From Galaxea fascicularis (taxonomy: Eukaryota > Cnidaria > Anthozoa > Scleractinia > Euphylliidae), in NCBI GenBank assembly GCA_948470475.1, contig OX419339.1, forward strand, positions 4,923,697 through 4,987,696: DNA of 64,000 nt, read 5' to 3'. This document shows, in pieces, positions 20,323 through 31,870 of the stretch. Position 1 is the stretch's first letter, and each line of letters begins with the position of its first letter. Position numbers and translations under genes: made by a program. Below the pieces are notes generated by a model, which was given only the letters and a program-made list of their open reading frames with translations, had not been told where the DNA came from and made no database searches.

Positions 20323-22067
20323 GAGATACAGGAAAGATAACTATTAATGTATGTACAAATTTAGGAGAAATTCATTTGTTGCATGTGTAAAGAAGTCATT
20401 TATTCATATGTTGTGGAGATTTTTTTAGGAGGAATATTGATGCGTTGTCGTACTAACTGCTCTGTTATGCAATACTACTAGGGTTGACCCTTGAACTCTT
20501 AGAAGTTATTAGCATATTTGTTCTTAAAGTAAGGGGTTGGTAGATGTGAAATTGGGAGAAAATGGGGTCAATCAAGATTGAAAGAAAGGTAAAAAGGTGT
20601 ACACATAAATTAGTCTGTTAATGGTGAAAGAGGTACGTTATTGTGATGGCGGACGGTCTGGGCTTGATCTAATTATTTACTGAAAATTTAATGTTTGAAC
20701 CACTTTCAATATTTCCCACTTATCCCTTATTTTCAACATTCTCCCAAGCAACTCTTCTTCCTTCCAAAAGTTTACAGGGTTACTGAAACCATTTTGACGG
20801 AAGTGATGAAAGGTACAAAAAACAAGGCATTTACAGGTAAGCCCAACCCTCTCAAAATATTGTCCAGGAGACTGGACAAACTTATCAGCCAGAGGTTATG
20901 TTGATATTACCCCAAATTCTCTTAACTAATGCACAAAGAAAGTTATAGGAATGAGAATTGATATTGGAACTTGGGAGTTACAGTTAATCCTTCTTGTTCT
21001 CAGTGCAAAGAAGTCTCACTGGTTCTGTTTCCGTTTTCTTAGGGATAGCTTGGGAGTCGGAATTCTCCTTTTCGTTCTCTCTCTTATGGAGTGAAGTTAA
21101 ATGGGTTGAACTTGCACTCTTTCCCTTTCTCCACAGGGGGTAGAGAAGGCCTTCTCTTCTTGGAGAGGGAGGGGTGAGAGGTTCTTTCATCATTAGTCCC
21201 CAGGGCATCACCTTAAATTTTTTGTGGTTTTTAATTAATTTTATTTTCCGAGTTTGATTTGCTCTTATGGTGTTTTGGGGTGCTGTCTCCAGTGTGACCA
21301 GTTCTTTTAATTTTCTGTTTGCTCTTGAGAAAGAGCTACTTGTTTCATGTAACTGATTTATTTTCCTTTTTAGACTAAAGCTTTTAAAACATTAGTTTGC
21401 CTCATTACTGGTGGCTGTGGACAAGCACTTTGAATTCTAGTGCTAAGGCTTCGATAAATGGTCCTATACAACAATACGGCTGTGACTCGAGGTAGTAGCT
21501 GGGGACAGTTTTTTTGAGTGTCTTCCACACAGAGGGTCTCCTGTTCCCAGTAGGAGGCGATTGAAATTGGTTCTACATCCAAGGACCCCTGTGTAAATCC
21601 CCAAACCATAGGCCTTTGGTACTTCCCAGTTAAAAGTAAAGTACACAGACACAGAGGATTGGCCACATTGTAGACTTTGTGGCAGTTTACTGTGAAAAGT
21701 GTAAACTCTAACAGTTTTTTCCGACTGTTTGTTCTTCTTCAACTAATCACACACACAAAGGATCAAAATTGATCAAGGGCAGTGCCAATCAAACCAAGCT
21801 TTGACGACAGCCTTTAAAGTAGCCACGTAACTGAATCGGCTACCCGGGTTAAATAAAGTTTTCCTTTTTTATTATAAGTTTTTATTTAAGAATTACTACA
21901 CAATGTTTACAAAATGGACACTACACTAAGAACGTTAGTTTACGACGTTGCACTGTGTACAATACACTGCTTCTGGTTAAATAAAAGTTAGTTACTTGTT
22001 CGAATGTAAGCAGACTGCACCTTTGCCCTTCGATAACATTGACGCCAGAATAGTAAATTCATGAATA
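20323..22067. other. Gene-free stretch, left arm
   Basis: No recognised gene. A donor-like ACAG/GTAAGCCC occurs near 20838 at the end of a short open stretch (TETILTEVMKGTKN), but no matching partner exon was found. Confidence 0.4.
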
Positions 22068-22412
22068 TTGGGGAGAGAAAGATATCAGCAGATCAACAAG
22101 AAGATACCAAAGAAGTGCTTCGACAGTTTTTGGAACGTGATCTTAGTTACAAAGATGCAAGAGACTGCTGAGATTCAGCGGGTTCACCGAATAGGCAAGG
22201 GAAGGAACGGAGGACTGCAACCCATACTAGCCCGCTTTTTACGTTATAAAGATTGCGAGGAAATATTGACGCTGGGTCATCGATTTTACAAGGCACAAAA
22301 TACCAAATGTTCAAAGACCCTCCACCAAGATCGTCAACACGCAAAAAGTACAACTTCAAACACTGAAACAAGCTCGAAGGAACCAACCAGACAAACTATA
22401 CATAAATGGTGA
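22068..22412 (+). pseudogene. LINE ORF1 fragment, L1/Tx1-like (left arm)
   Basis: A 114-codon frame containing IQRVHRIGKGRNGGLQPILA followed by RFLRYKDCEEIL, the pattern of the RNA-recognition-like region of L1-type ORF1 proteins (RVHRIGK then P-I-A/V-F-RYKD). In intact elements this protein coats LINE RNA. The N-terminal coiled coil is not seen, and the frame ends in Lys/Thr/Ser-rich sequence. It lies about 350 bp upstream of ORF2 on the same strand, as expected. Truncated. Confidence 0.7.
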
Positions 22413-23162
22413 GTATTGGTCTGCTGGCAAGGAACTCCAGATATCCGATGGCCGCTAATCTTGAGAACAGCGAAAGTGTAATGTTTAAGCCACTATTAAA
22501 ATCAAACTTAAATTCGTATTGAGGGCGTACGCAAACGGAGAGTTTTGAAGATAGGCCGCAAGCAAAACGAATCAGCATTGCAAACTTCAACTCTTTGTGT
22601 CCTACGGCTGTTTTTATTGCTGTCTTTGTGTATTTTTGTCCGCATATTTTCTGACCCTGTTTTTGTTTATATTTTGATTTTGTAGTTTACACCTTTGGTC
22701 AATCACAGAAGTGCTCTTGGGGATGGATGGCCAGGGAAATTTATATTACAAACCAAAGTAAACAAATAAATGGATCTTAAAATAGGGTCTCTTAATGTAA
22801 GAGGATTGGGAGACAAGGCAAATCATCGGGAAACGTTTAATTGGCTCCGCTAGAAAAAGATGTCAATATTTTTCCTTCAAGAAGTTCATTGTACTGAAGA
22901 AAATAAGCATGATTGCCGAGCAGAATGGGGATATCAAGTACTATTTAGCTGTAGCTCAAGCAAAACTGCAGGTGTTGCCATTCTCTTTAACAACAATCTT
23001 GACTTTCAAATTTCTAAAGCTTATTCAGACCCCAGGGGACGCTTCATAGTATGTGACTTTATTACAAATGGGAAGCACCTGTTAACCAAATCAATTCAAT
23101 TATACAACAAACTAAGGATGAATTTGCGAAGGATATGTTTGTACTCTGGGAAATGGTAAAAC

Positions 23163-23415
23163 TAATAATAATAATAATAACATTTATTTCTATAGCGCGA
23201 ATTCAACTGTACAGCTTTCAAACGCGCTTTACAATGTTAAAATAATAAGCTAATAATTATAATAATAAATTTACATGAATGGAAAGTGATGCGAAACAAA
23301 AAAAAACAAACAATATTAAAACAATATTAAAACTATAGTTGTGATAAAATCTTAAAATCTATTTACATGACATCTATAAAAATATATACATATACTCCAT
23401 ACTCTGAAAGTACAT
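23163..23415 (-). mobile_element. Retroelement 3'-end fragment inserted in the LINE (left arm)
   Basis: Starts with (AAT)n on the plus strand. On the minus strand it ends AATTCGCGCTATAGAAATAA followed by (ATT)n, a tail style common to short retroelements in marine invertebrates. LINE coding sequence (KDMFVLWEMVK before, SMKYGASKEKK after) resumes on either side, so this is a later insertion. Confidence 0.65.
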
Positions 23416-24497
23416 GTAAGGGAGGAATCAATGAAATATGGAGCATCTAAGGAAAAGAAAATGACGCAGGAACGAGAGAATATCGAACAGTCAATTGAAA
23501 CTTTAGAAAAAGATATTACAAATGTCTACAAAGATGACTCTCAAAAACAAAAAGTATGGTTGGAACTTGAAACAAAGAAAGGAGAATTAGAGCTATTGAT
23601 TGAATACCAAACTGAAAGAAGCTACTCTCAGATCCAAATCTCGATGGTACAATCAAGGCAAGAAAAATACTAAGTACTTTCTTGCTTTTTCTTGAAAAAG
23701 ACATTGCAAACAGGGAACTATAACTCAGATTAAAACTAATGAGAAAAATTTGGTTGTCACCGACAAAGACATTTTGAACCAATGTGTTTCCTTTTATGAA
23801 ACCCTCTATAGCTCCAATATAAACAACGAGTGCCTCACTGAAGACTTTTTCCAACAACCAAATAAAAGACATTTGAATGAAAAAGAAGAATTTTCTTGCA
23901 AAGCACTGCTCAACAGGGAGGAATGTCTAGATGCGCCTAAAACTGTCTTCGGATAAAACCCCTGGAACAGATGGTCTTCCCGGTGAATTTTATAAGGTTT
24001 TCTGGAACGATTTGGTTGATATTCTTATAAACGCTCTCAATTACTCATATGAAACAGGAAAACATTCTGTATTGCAAACACGAGGTATCGTGAAACTTAT
24101 ACCCAAAAAGGCTGCCGAGCTCAATTTAGTTAAAAACTGCCGATTGTTAACGCTGTTAAATTATGATTATAAGATTGCGACTAAAGCCATAGCGAACCAA
24201 ATTAAAATTGTGCTTCCTAAACTTATTCGATTGATGGACAATGTTATTAAATATACTAAAGCGAAAAACATTCCGGGACTACTTCTTTTTCTTGATTTTG
24301 AGGAAGCCTTTGACACACCAGATTGGTCTTTTATTCAAAGGATTTTTTTGGTTCCGGATCACAATTATTACAATGGATTAATGTTCTCTACTTCGACATA
24401 GAAAGTTGTATTTTAAATAATGGACGGGAAAGTAATTTCTTCAAACTTAATTGAGGAGTTCGACAGGGCTGTCCCCTGCCGCCCTATTTGTTCGTTT

Positions 24498-24803
24498 TAT
24501 ACCTCTTACTAACTTCTTACTAACCGAGTTCGAGGTCCGTACTGTAAGTTATGGACCGAGTTTTTTCCCGTTCGCTTATGGCCCAAGCACAAAGCGCACA
24601 GGCCATAAATCAACGGGAAAAAACGAGGATCCGAAACTTACAGTATGGACCGAGAAAACAAGGTTAGTAGGATTTGTTATATCTCTGAGGTTAATCAGGA
24701 GTGCGGGAAAGGGAACTTTCAAATTTAGCGGGCTGTACAGTAGAATACGGCCCGCAAAATTGACCAATCACAGCGCACGTACTAACTGGGAGATATAATA
24801 AGT
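24498..24803. mobile_element. Two adjacent foldback MITEs inserted in the RT domain (left arm)
   Basis: First element, about 24508-24672: CTAACCGAG...GGTCCGTACTGTAAGT is mirrored by CTTACAGTATGGACC...GGTTAG around a GC-rich loop. Second, about 24676-24803: TTGTTATATCTC is mirrored by GAGATATAATAA, with an inner palindrome GCGGGC...GCCCGC. Together they separate RT motif RQGCPLPPYLF from the YADD box. Confidence 0.65.
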
Positions 24804-26300
24804 AGAAATAATGGCAGAAGGTTTTCGAAGAAGTAATAAGATCATAAAATCGTATAAAATACGCAGACGACACCACACTTATATTAGACGGTTCGGAACA
24901 TTCCCTCGAAGAAGCTCTCAGGCTATTAGATGTTTTTGGAAATATGTGCAGCAAATCGGAAGCCTTGTGGATTGGCTCAAGAGCAAAATACGATCTTAAA
25001 CTTTGTCCGGAAAATAAATTCAAATGGTCGACTAAAAAAAGTCAAAGCACTTTGAGTGTGGTCAGTATCTCAAAACTACAAAGACAGATTGGAAAAAGCA
25101 AAGAACATATTAGGCTGCTGGAAATTTCAGAGACTCAGTCTATTAGCAAAAATTATGGTTTTAAAAAAGTCTAGTGGTATCACAATTAGCATATATTCTT
25201 GCCCCTCTCCAAATGGATGTCAAAACAATTAAAGAGCTTAAGGCAATTTTTTACAAATTTCGTTTGAACGAAAAAGTAGACAAAATAAAGCGTAATGTAA
25301 TAATAAACAACTATGCTGAAGGAGGACTTAAGATGATTGATATAGCTTCTTTTAATAAACCCCTTGAGGCTTATTGGATAAAAGAATCCCTCAGTATTAA
25401 AAACGGTAGCAGCTGGAAAAGTATCCTTGATTTGGAACTTCAACCCTACGGAGGCAAAGTGGTGCTACTAGGAAAGCTTAATAAAAAAAGTGCACAATAT
25501 ATTTAAGAAATCAGGCCCTTTTGTTAAAGAAATCCCTGAAATCTCGTCTGCCACCTCCTTTGAGGAGAAATTCACATCAGACAAACACCTTATGTCGTCA
25601 CCTCTGTGGTACAACTCGCTGATAAGAATTGACGATACACCTGTCTTTTACAAGGACTGGTTTTTTAAGGGAATAACAAAAGCTGAAAATTTAATGGATG
25701 AATTTTCTAAGTTTCCGTCACCAAATGCTTTTCAAAATGAATACGGCCAGTAGGTTTCCCCTCTAAAATTTTACGGAATGATCTCAGCAATTAATTGTCG
25801 ACGTAGACAGATAGAGGAAACACAGGCTGGCTAATTAAAAGCTTCCATTTGAAATTCCTGGAGAAACCAAAATCATCAAGACTTGTTTAGAAAAAGCTTG
25901 TGTCAAGTAAAAACGAAAAACCAAAACAAAGCCAAGAAAAATGGCACAAGGAAATAAACATTGGCTCACACGAACACATCATCTGGAAAACAGCTTATGA
26001 ATTGGCTTTTACATGTAGAAAGAACTCCAAACGTATAGTTTTTAACTTCAAATTATTACAACGGCAATTAATGACCAATACCTTTCTCGAAAAAGTGGGA
26101 CTTGTAGATGATGAGGTCTGTAATTTTTGTCAGAGTGAGAGAGAAAGCCTTTACCACTTATTTTGGGAATGTGGAAAAACAAAGCTGTTCTGGAAAGGCA
26201 AAGTCAAGACGGTCTGTCAATTTGCTCCTCACAGATCATGTGTTCAGTAAGCAGAAAAGACAGCTTAAAATTCCTTACCAAAGGAGATACATGTAAGATG

Positions 26301-27391
26301 ACTTTCTTCATTGCATGGACAATGGTGTTTTGTAAACAAAGAGATTCAGTCCTGTTGTCCACAGGGCCGGGGTGAGCTTAAACACCAGGCCACCGACAAG
26401 CAAACAGTGGAATGTTGCTGTTATGTTTGGATAGTATGCACACGAGCATTTTTGGCATCCAATCTTGACGTTACGTGACAAAGATAGCTTCCATGGGCAA
26501 TAAAAAGGACCAACACAAACAGGAACTCTGTCTGTTAACGGAATTCCAAATCGACAGAGATAATACGTCCTCGTTAGCAAAATAATTTTAATGTAGGTTC
26601 GATTGTTGTTGTTTCAGGTAAGCAAATATGAAAAGATGCTATTGTTAGTAAAGTGGGTTCTATTCTTGCAGACTTAGCATTGCCGCCCACATTTGAACAA
26701 GATAGAACCAGCCACATATCAAACGTCTGTTTTTGAAGCCGATGCTGACTTTTCAGCGAGCACAACCGCCCAGGATGTACTCCGGGTATTTAGACACATC
26801 CTGCTCTGAAACAATCCCCCAAAATAGCAGCCATACAAAAGAAGAGAAACGAAAAAGACAGAGATAAGAAAACCATCACTGTTATGTATTAGCATTATTT
26901 GATAGCATGTTGGCAAGTGTTACTGTGCACTTTTGCCGTACAAAGTAGACTTGTCACAACTTTCCACTGCTAAGATGCAAAGGTATTTCTTATAAAATTG
27001 ATAAAAACCAAAAGGAAATGCTTTGACACAAGCTCCTTCATGTTGTTACGAGTTTGTTGTTGTTAGAGGAATTATGTACATTTGTTTTTAGCTCAAAATT
27101 TTGCTTGGTGCCCTTAAATCTTGGTTTTTTGCATGCACGCACCATTGACGCGGACACTTCAAATATAAAAGTTTCAGGGAAAATTATCTAGTAGAATTTT
27201 CTGTAAGCCATAAAACACGTTTTTTTTAAATATCTTTTATTCTGCTACATAAATGTTTTTCATACTGCCTGAAAAGTTAAAAAATTTAGGGAGTTTCCCA
27301 ACAAAGGAATAGAAACGGTACGTCGCCAGATTGCTTTTTCGGATAATTTGCAAAAACTGGCATTTAGAGGACCTTTTTGTGGACCTGGTGT
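26301..27391. other. Gene-free stretch, left arm
   Basis: Downstream of the LINE. Minus-strand frames at 26308-26580 and 26719-26916 are Cys/Phe/Leu-rich, lack domains and have no splice context. SNPs between arms occur at 26368 and 27106. Confidence 0.4.
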
Positions 27392-27418
27392 GTTGCCATG
27401 GTAACTGATATGACGTCA
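27392..27418. promoter_or_regulatory. X-box (RFX) plus CRE motif pair (left arm)
   Basis: GTTGCCATGGTAAC at 27392-27405 matches the palindromic RFX-factor X-box. TGACGTCA, a perfect CRE, follows at 27411-27418, five bases later. Both motifs also occur singly in the foldback element at 589-1379, so they may be repeat-borne and not gene-associated. No nearby gene is known. Confidence 0.4.
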
Positions 27419-27996
27419 TAGGCACCCTTAAAATATAGCCCAACAATAGAGATCCAAGCAGACATAGTTTGCCTACACCATTAAATATCCTTCTTTGTAA
27501 TCTTACATCCTTTCGCAAACAGGCCTGAAATGAATTTTATGGACACTATTTGTTAATGTGAGACAACACTGACCTTTTAACCGATGCAACAGATGGGGTC
27601 TGTCTGAGATCTTTCCTTACACAAAGAAATGCTCTGAAGGATAAAAAAATGGAAAGACCAGAAAATTAGGGCAACACAATTCTGATGATAAAATAAAATT
27701 TGCAAACCCAGGAAGACAACACAAGCTACAGTCATGCAAACACTGATCCTTGCAATGGGGGTTTTTACTTTGACTGTTATGCTTTTGTACAGTAGTCTGG
27801 TTTTGTTAAGTTTTTCTTTAGTTAATTATTTTTCAGGAGAACGAAGCAATCCATTGCATTTGACACACTGAAAAGGCAAACCAAGGCCATCATTAAGGGC
27901 TGGGGCCCGGGTCCCCTCACATTTTGAGGTATATTTCCGGCTACTTTGATATAAAATCAGCATGTTTACTACACTTCAGCAACTTGAATCCCCCGT

Positions 27997-28268
27997 TATA
28001 AATAAATAAATGATATTATTTACCCAGGAAGCTCCACTCACCGCGAAGGTGTTTTCAGGGAGGTCCTGCATCGGGATCGAATTGGAATTTAGAAGTGTTG
28101 GTTTTTGGGGAGAGGGGAAAACCGGAGTACCCAGAGAAAAACCCCTCGGAGCAGAGTAGAGAACCAACAACAAACTCAACCCACATATGACGTCAACTCC
28201 AGGAATCGAACCTGGGCCACATTGGTGGGAGGCGAGTGCACTTACCACTGCGCCAACCCTGCTCCCCA
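27997..28268 (-). mobile_element. tRNA-derived SINE, family B (left arm)
   Basis: On the minus strand: A box GGCGCAGTGGTAAGTGC, B box AGGTTCGATTCC, then a body with TTCTCTACTCTGCTCCGAGG and TCTGGGTACTCCGG, and an ATTT-rich tail near 27997-28015. All parts of a full-length SINE are present. A plus-strand open frame across it is antisense noise. Confidence 0.85.
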
Positions 28269-28559
28269 ACATTCTCCCCGTTATTTTTTGGTATACACTG
28301 TATCCCGATCTACTTCAAAAATTAGTGACAGCCCTGCAAACACAAAACATTGAGATGATGGGTTAATAATTGAAAATTTGTAGAAGGGACAATCCCACTA
28401 ATTTGCTTTCAAAATGTTGTCCAACTCCAAATGTAAACATGTCACCATGCTCATTAAGGCTATCACAAATATAAACAAGTGGTACTTACACCAAGCCTTA
28501 ATTGATCCGGCCTTGTTTAGTGAAGCTTAAAACAAATGAAAGGCAAAGTAGGAGTAAAT

Positions 28560-28669
28560 GTTAACCCTTTCAACCCTGATGGTGCCAAATGGCACTTATA
28601 GATTTTACTGTCTAACGCCACACAATTTTACTCATCAATGGAGAACCCCTTAGGAGGGAAAGGGTTAAC
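28560..28669. mobile_element. 110-bp MITE with 12-bp TIRs (left arm)
   Basis: GTTAACCCTTTC at the left end is mirrored by GAAAGGGTTAAC at the right. Inner blocks GGTGCCAAATGGCAC and GAGAACCCCTTAGGAGG are partly self-complementary. Non-coding. Confidence 0.75.
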
Positions 28670-29284
28670 ATACATGTAATTTGTTAAACAAAGTAGCTGT
28701 AACATAACAAGGAATTAGTCATTATTTTGTTGAATACCAACCCTGTTTCTCCAGTGTTTTCCTGTCTTTGTCAAAAGATAGAAAAATGTGTTTGTTGTGA
28801 TACATGTAATTTACTTTGGCAGATACACTGTAAGAAAATGAACTCCTAATAAAGCTGGCTCTTCAGTACCCTTCCAAGCTATCCCATTTTAGTGACTGGT
28901 TTACCCAAACAAGATGTGCCCACCAGACACATTTTATTGGGAAAGTTTAAATAAATTCTTTCTTTCAAAAAATGAGTTACTGCAAAGTAAGAAAGATTTA
29001 CCAAAGGTAGAAGAATGTTAGCTTTTGTTGCTTAAAGGGATTAGCATCAATCTACTAATCGAAAAAAATCTGACTACTCAATGGAAGGACCCACGACTGG
29101 AAAGGCCTCCCTCTGCCATTGGATTGGCTGGGTTGCTTCTGTTACATACTGCTTTATAGTGTATATGGGAATTCTCGATAGTGATTTCAACTGTATCAAT
29201 ATTGCAAAACATTCATAACTACAGGGCCATAACAGTTCTACAAATTATTGCCATATTATTGGCCATATTGACTGACTGTGATTC
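28670..29284. other. Gene-free stretch, left arm
   Basis: No recognisable feature. Confidence 0.4.
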
Positions 29285-29525
29285 CAGGTTTCTTGGAATT
29301 GCAGTCATTATCAGTAATCCAATCAGTGATTTGCATTATCAGTCATCCAGTCATTGATCATTAGCAGTCATCCAATCAGTGATCATTATCAGTCATCCAA
29401 TCAGTGATCGTTATCAGTCATCCAATCAGTGATTTGCATTATCAGCCATCCAATCAGCGATCATTAGCAGTCATCAGTCATCCAATCAGTGATCTGCATT
29501 GTCAGTCATTCAATCAGTGATCTCC
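29285..29525 (+). repeat. About 24-bp minisatellite (left arm)
   Basis: Degenerate tandem units of CATCCAATCAGTGATCATTA followed by TCAGT, about nine copies, some with GATTTGCATTATC variants. The ATCAGTGAT core contains CCAAT. No coding potential. Confidence 0.85.
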
Positions 29526-29617
29526 ACATGATAATTACATATATTCTTAGAATAATTAGATTGCAATCAATTCACATTTTGAAAGAACAACAACAACAAA
29601 TCCTTCCCTTCATGTTT

Positions 29618-29886
29618 TACATAAATAAATAAATAAATAAATACTTAATTGACCACTCCCCTAAAGGGGCTTTTCAGGGCCAATGAAACAAATAATACAA
29701 ATGAAAACAACAGAGTTAAGAACTCCAACTGGCAGGAGGCAACCAGTTGGCTATTTACAAGGATGACCAAGGAGTTGAACCAGGCACTCACCCAGAACAA
29801 CTCCAGCTAGTGGCCAGAGCGGGATTTGAACCCGGGTCACTGCATTGAAAACCAGTGCCCTGAACCACTTGGCCATCCTGCCTCCA
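29618..29886 (-). mobile_element. tRNA-derived SINE, family C (left arm)
   Basis: On the minus strand: GATGGCCAAGTGGTTCAGGG as A-box region, GGGTTCAAATCCC as B box, a body with CCAACTGGTTGCCTCCTGCC, and a perfect (ATTT)n tail at 29622-29641. Full-length with an intact tail. Confidence 0.85.
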
Positions 29887-29970
29887 TGTAGAAAAATCAC
29901 CCAAATCATGTATAAACAGGGTTGGACACTTAATTTTGAGAGTATGCGCCATTCAGGTGAGTGACCCTCA

Positions 29971-29984
29971 CCCCCCCCCCCCCC
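29971..29984 (-). repeat. C14 homopolymer (left arm)
   Basis: Fourteen C on the plus strand; the right arm has thirteen G at 40911-40923. It is one of the small arm differences and may be a base-calling effect. Confidence 0.7.
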
Positions 29985-30052
29985 TGCCTCGCATGGCAGA
30001 CCAAGGACCAAGGATAATCCAAGGATTAGTACTTCAATGAAAAATTCTATTT

Positions 30053-30233
30053 CAGTGCTTTCAATAAGATTTGAAATAGGAGGCTACCTCGGAACAGCAC
30101 CCGCCGGAGTAATTTGAGAAGCCCAGGAGAATTTCAACCGAATTTTCGACTTGAACGCGGTGAAATACCCGCCAACTTTCAACAGAATACCCGCCGGAGC
30201 TCCGGCGGGTGCCGGGTCCTATTGAAAGCACTG
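30053..30233. mobile_element. 181-bp MITE with CAGTGCTTTCAATA TIRs (left arm)
   Basis: A perfect 14-bp inverted terminus, CAGTGCTTTCAATA / TATTGAAAGCACTG, flanked on both sides by TATTT (possible 5-bp target duplication). Inside are three CCCGCCGGAG-like blocks, including the palindrome CACCCGCCGG/CCGGCGGGTG. Open frames over it are not conserved coding. Confidence 0.8.
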
Positions 30234-30239
30234 TATTTA

Positions 30240-31504
30240 AAGACCTCAAACCCCAAGAAAACACAATGGAGACTCTTACTTTATATTTCAAATACATGTA
30301 GTTTTTTATTGATGAATCTTCGTGAGATCCCTGCAGTTTGCAAGTAAATGTGTCTGTTCTTCTCGGGAGTGGTGATCACTGATGGCTCGATAGTGACCAG
30401 CAGTATCACTTTGTACAAGTACATGTGTTATGTAATTATCACTAACAGGAGGCCATATTATGTTGCCTTTCAGCGCCAATTTACTAGACAGTTTGGAATT
30501 TAAAACTTTGCAAAATAGAAATGGAAAGTTTATGTTTAGGAATTTTCTCAGCAAATATTATCGAAATAATTTCTTGGCAACGAAAATTGCACTTGTCAAA
30601 CGGGAGAGTGATCGATGATTTGCGCTCGCCCGACACTCAAGACATTTTTGGCATTTTTTTGCCATTGGGTGACCAGGAAATAATATTTAGTTTTTGCACC
30701 AAACTTACATGCTGGGCACCCTGGATTTCAAAGGTTTAGAGGTTTGGGCTCCCAACTACTTTTCTTAGAGCACAGCCTTGATTATCTGAGCATTTCCTAA
30801 ACAAAAACAATATCAGTACTGTATTAAGGTAAAATACCTTGATTTTGCCCCTTTACTGGTTTCAAGAAGCATTGCCCTGCATGGTTTGAAATACTCTTTA
30901 ACCTTCTCAGAAAGCTAAGGCATCTCTCTCCCTTTTCACTCTCAAGCTACATACATAATATTTGATCTTTCTGATTCTTCAAGTTCTGATTGCCAGGAAA
31001 ACTTGATTCTGATTTCTACCATGTCAACAGAAAAGCAAACACAGTTGTTGTATGCAAACACCACAAAGTCCCCTGTTGAAAAAAATACAACAAAAATCAA
31101 AGCCAAATTTTAAAATACTTTAATCTTAAAATCAAAACATTAATTTTTAACAATACAATTCCATGCTTTTGACTTACGTTGGCAAGTTCACTGATTTTGG
31201 GGAGTTTTAAAAACATCTGTAGCACAAACACCAATTTGTAAACAAAAGTCTGTGTATTCATAAATAAGCTGGTTTCAGTTGTGTTACAGTGTAACTCTGA
31301 CCCTATCCACTTTTATTGGGGTACTTTAGAATAGGAACACTGGGAATAGATCTTTAAAATGATTCATCCTGAAAACTCCTCTAATAAAATTAGTATCCCT
31401 CTACAACACAGACAACTGTATTGTACAAACATCTGAATCCATTTCTCTGGTATTCTCTTTCATGATTGAATGAGATTAAACCATGTTACTTTGATCAAAA
31501 TTCC
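30240..31504. other. Gene-free stretch, left arm
   Basis: No gene recognised. Frames at 30306-30554 (minus) and 30521-30739 (plus) overlap antisense and show no domain. One arm SNP at 30714 removes a downstream extension of the latter in the right arm. Confidence 0.4.
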
Positions 31505-31870
31505 CCAAGCACCAGTTGGTTCAGTTGATACAGCACCAGACTGTTGAGCAGAGGGTTGCAGGTTCAAACCCTAAGACTGCACCTCAACCCAGAATCTAAT
31601 AATAGGTAACATCATGCTGGCTGCACGCTCAACATCCACATGTACATGTACATGTACATGTACATGTACAGTACCTCAGTTCAGATGATTGTGTCACTGA
31701 GGAGTGACATTAAGCTGTTGGTCTCATGTTGTCCTTCATATGCAAAAACTTGAGGGGGGCATAAAAGAACAATAATTCGCACACTTATTGAAAAGAGTAG
31801 GGAACAATACTGCTGTTGTGATCTGTCCTCATGATCGCATATCATGACTTGTAGCAATCTCACTTGCGGA
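31505..31870 (+). mobile_element. tRNA-derived SINE, family A, copy 3 (left arm)
   Basis: A-box region TGGTTCAGTTGATACAGCAC and B box CAGGTTCAAACCC head a body sharing CATCATGCTGGCTGCACGCT, CATAAAAGAAC and GAAAAGAGTAGGGAACAA with the copies at 8828 and 13380. An ACATGT microsatellite has expanded within it at 31638-31670. Confidence 0.7.
31638..31670 (+). repeat. (ACATGT)n microsatellite (left arm)
   Basis: About five and a half ACATGT hexamers, self-complementary, inside the SINE; identical in length in the right arm. Confidence 0.85.

Larger units (their letters stand above)
22770..26300 (+). pseudogene. LINE ORF2 (endonuclease-reverse transcriptase), L1/Tx1-like, dead (left arm)
   Basis: Starts MDLKIGSLNVRGLGDKANHR, an AP-endonuclease N-terminus; an in-frame TAG follows within 30 codons, then FFLQEVHCTEENKHDC (catalytic QEVH). 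The endonuclease C-terminal part is deleted and followed by an inserted repeat (23163-23415). RT blocks follow in shifting frames: DKTPGTDGLPGEFYK (23950), KLIPKKAAELNLVKNCR, LLFLDFEEAFDTPDWSFI (24290), RQGCPLPPYLF (24460), then inserted foldback elements, then YADDT (about 24858). The C-terminal zinc-knuckle-like CNFCQSERESLYHLFWEC is at 26125. Multiple frameshifts and stops make it non-functional. Confidence 0.88.

Noticed and set aside
20695..20904. Possible exon ending at ACAG/GTAAGCCC near 20838
   Set aside because: A donor-like site alone; no matching acceptor, neighbouring exon or recognisable protein.
25900..26250. Independent zinc-finger gene
   Set aside because: The CNFC...H...C motif is the C-terminal knuckle of the LINE ORF2 in the correct order and strand.
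26308..26916. Minus-strand frames with Cys/Leu-rich products (possible secreted or membrane peptides)
   Set aside because: No Met-anchored signal with splice or promoter support; short frames of this size are expected by chance.
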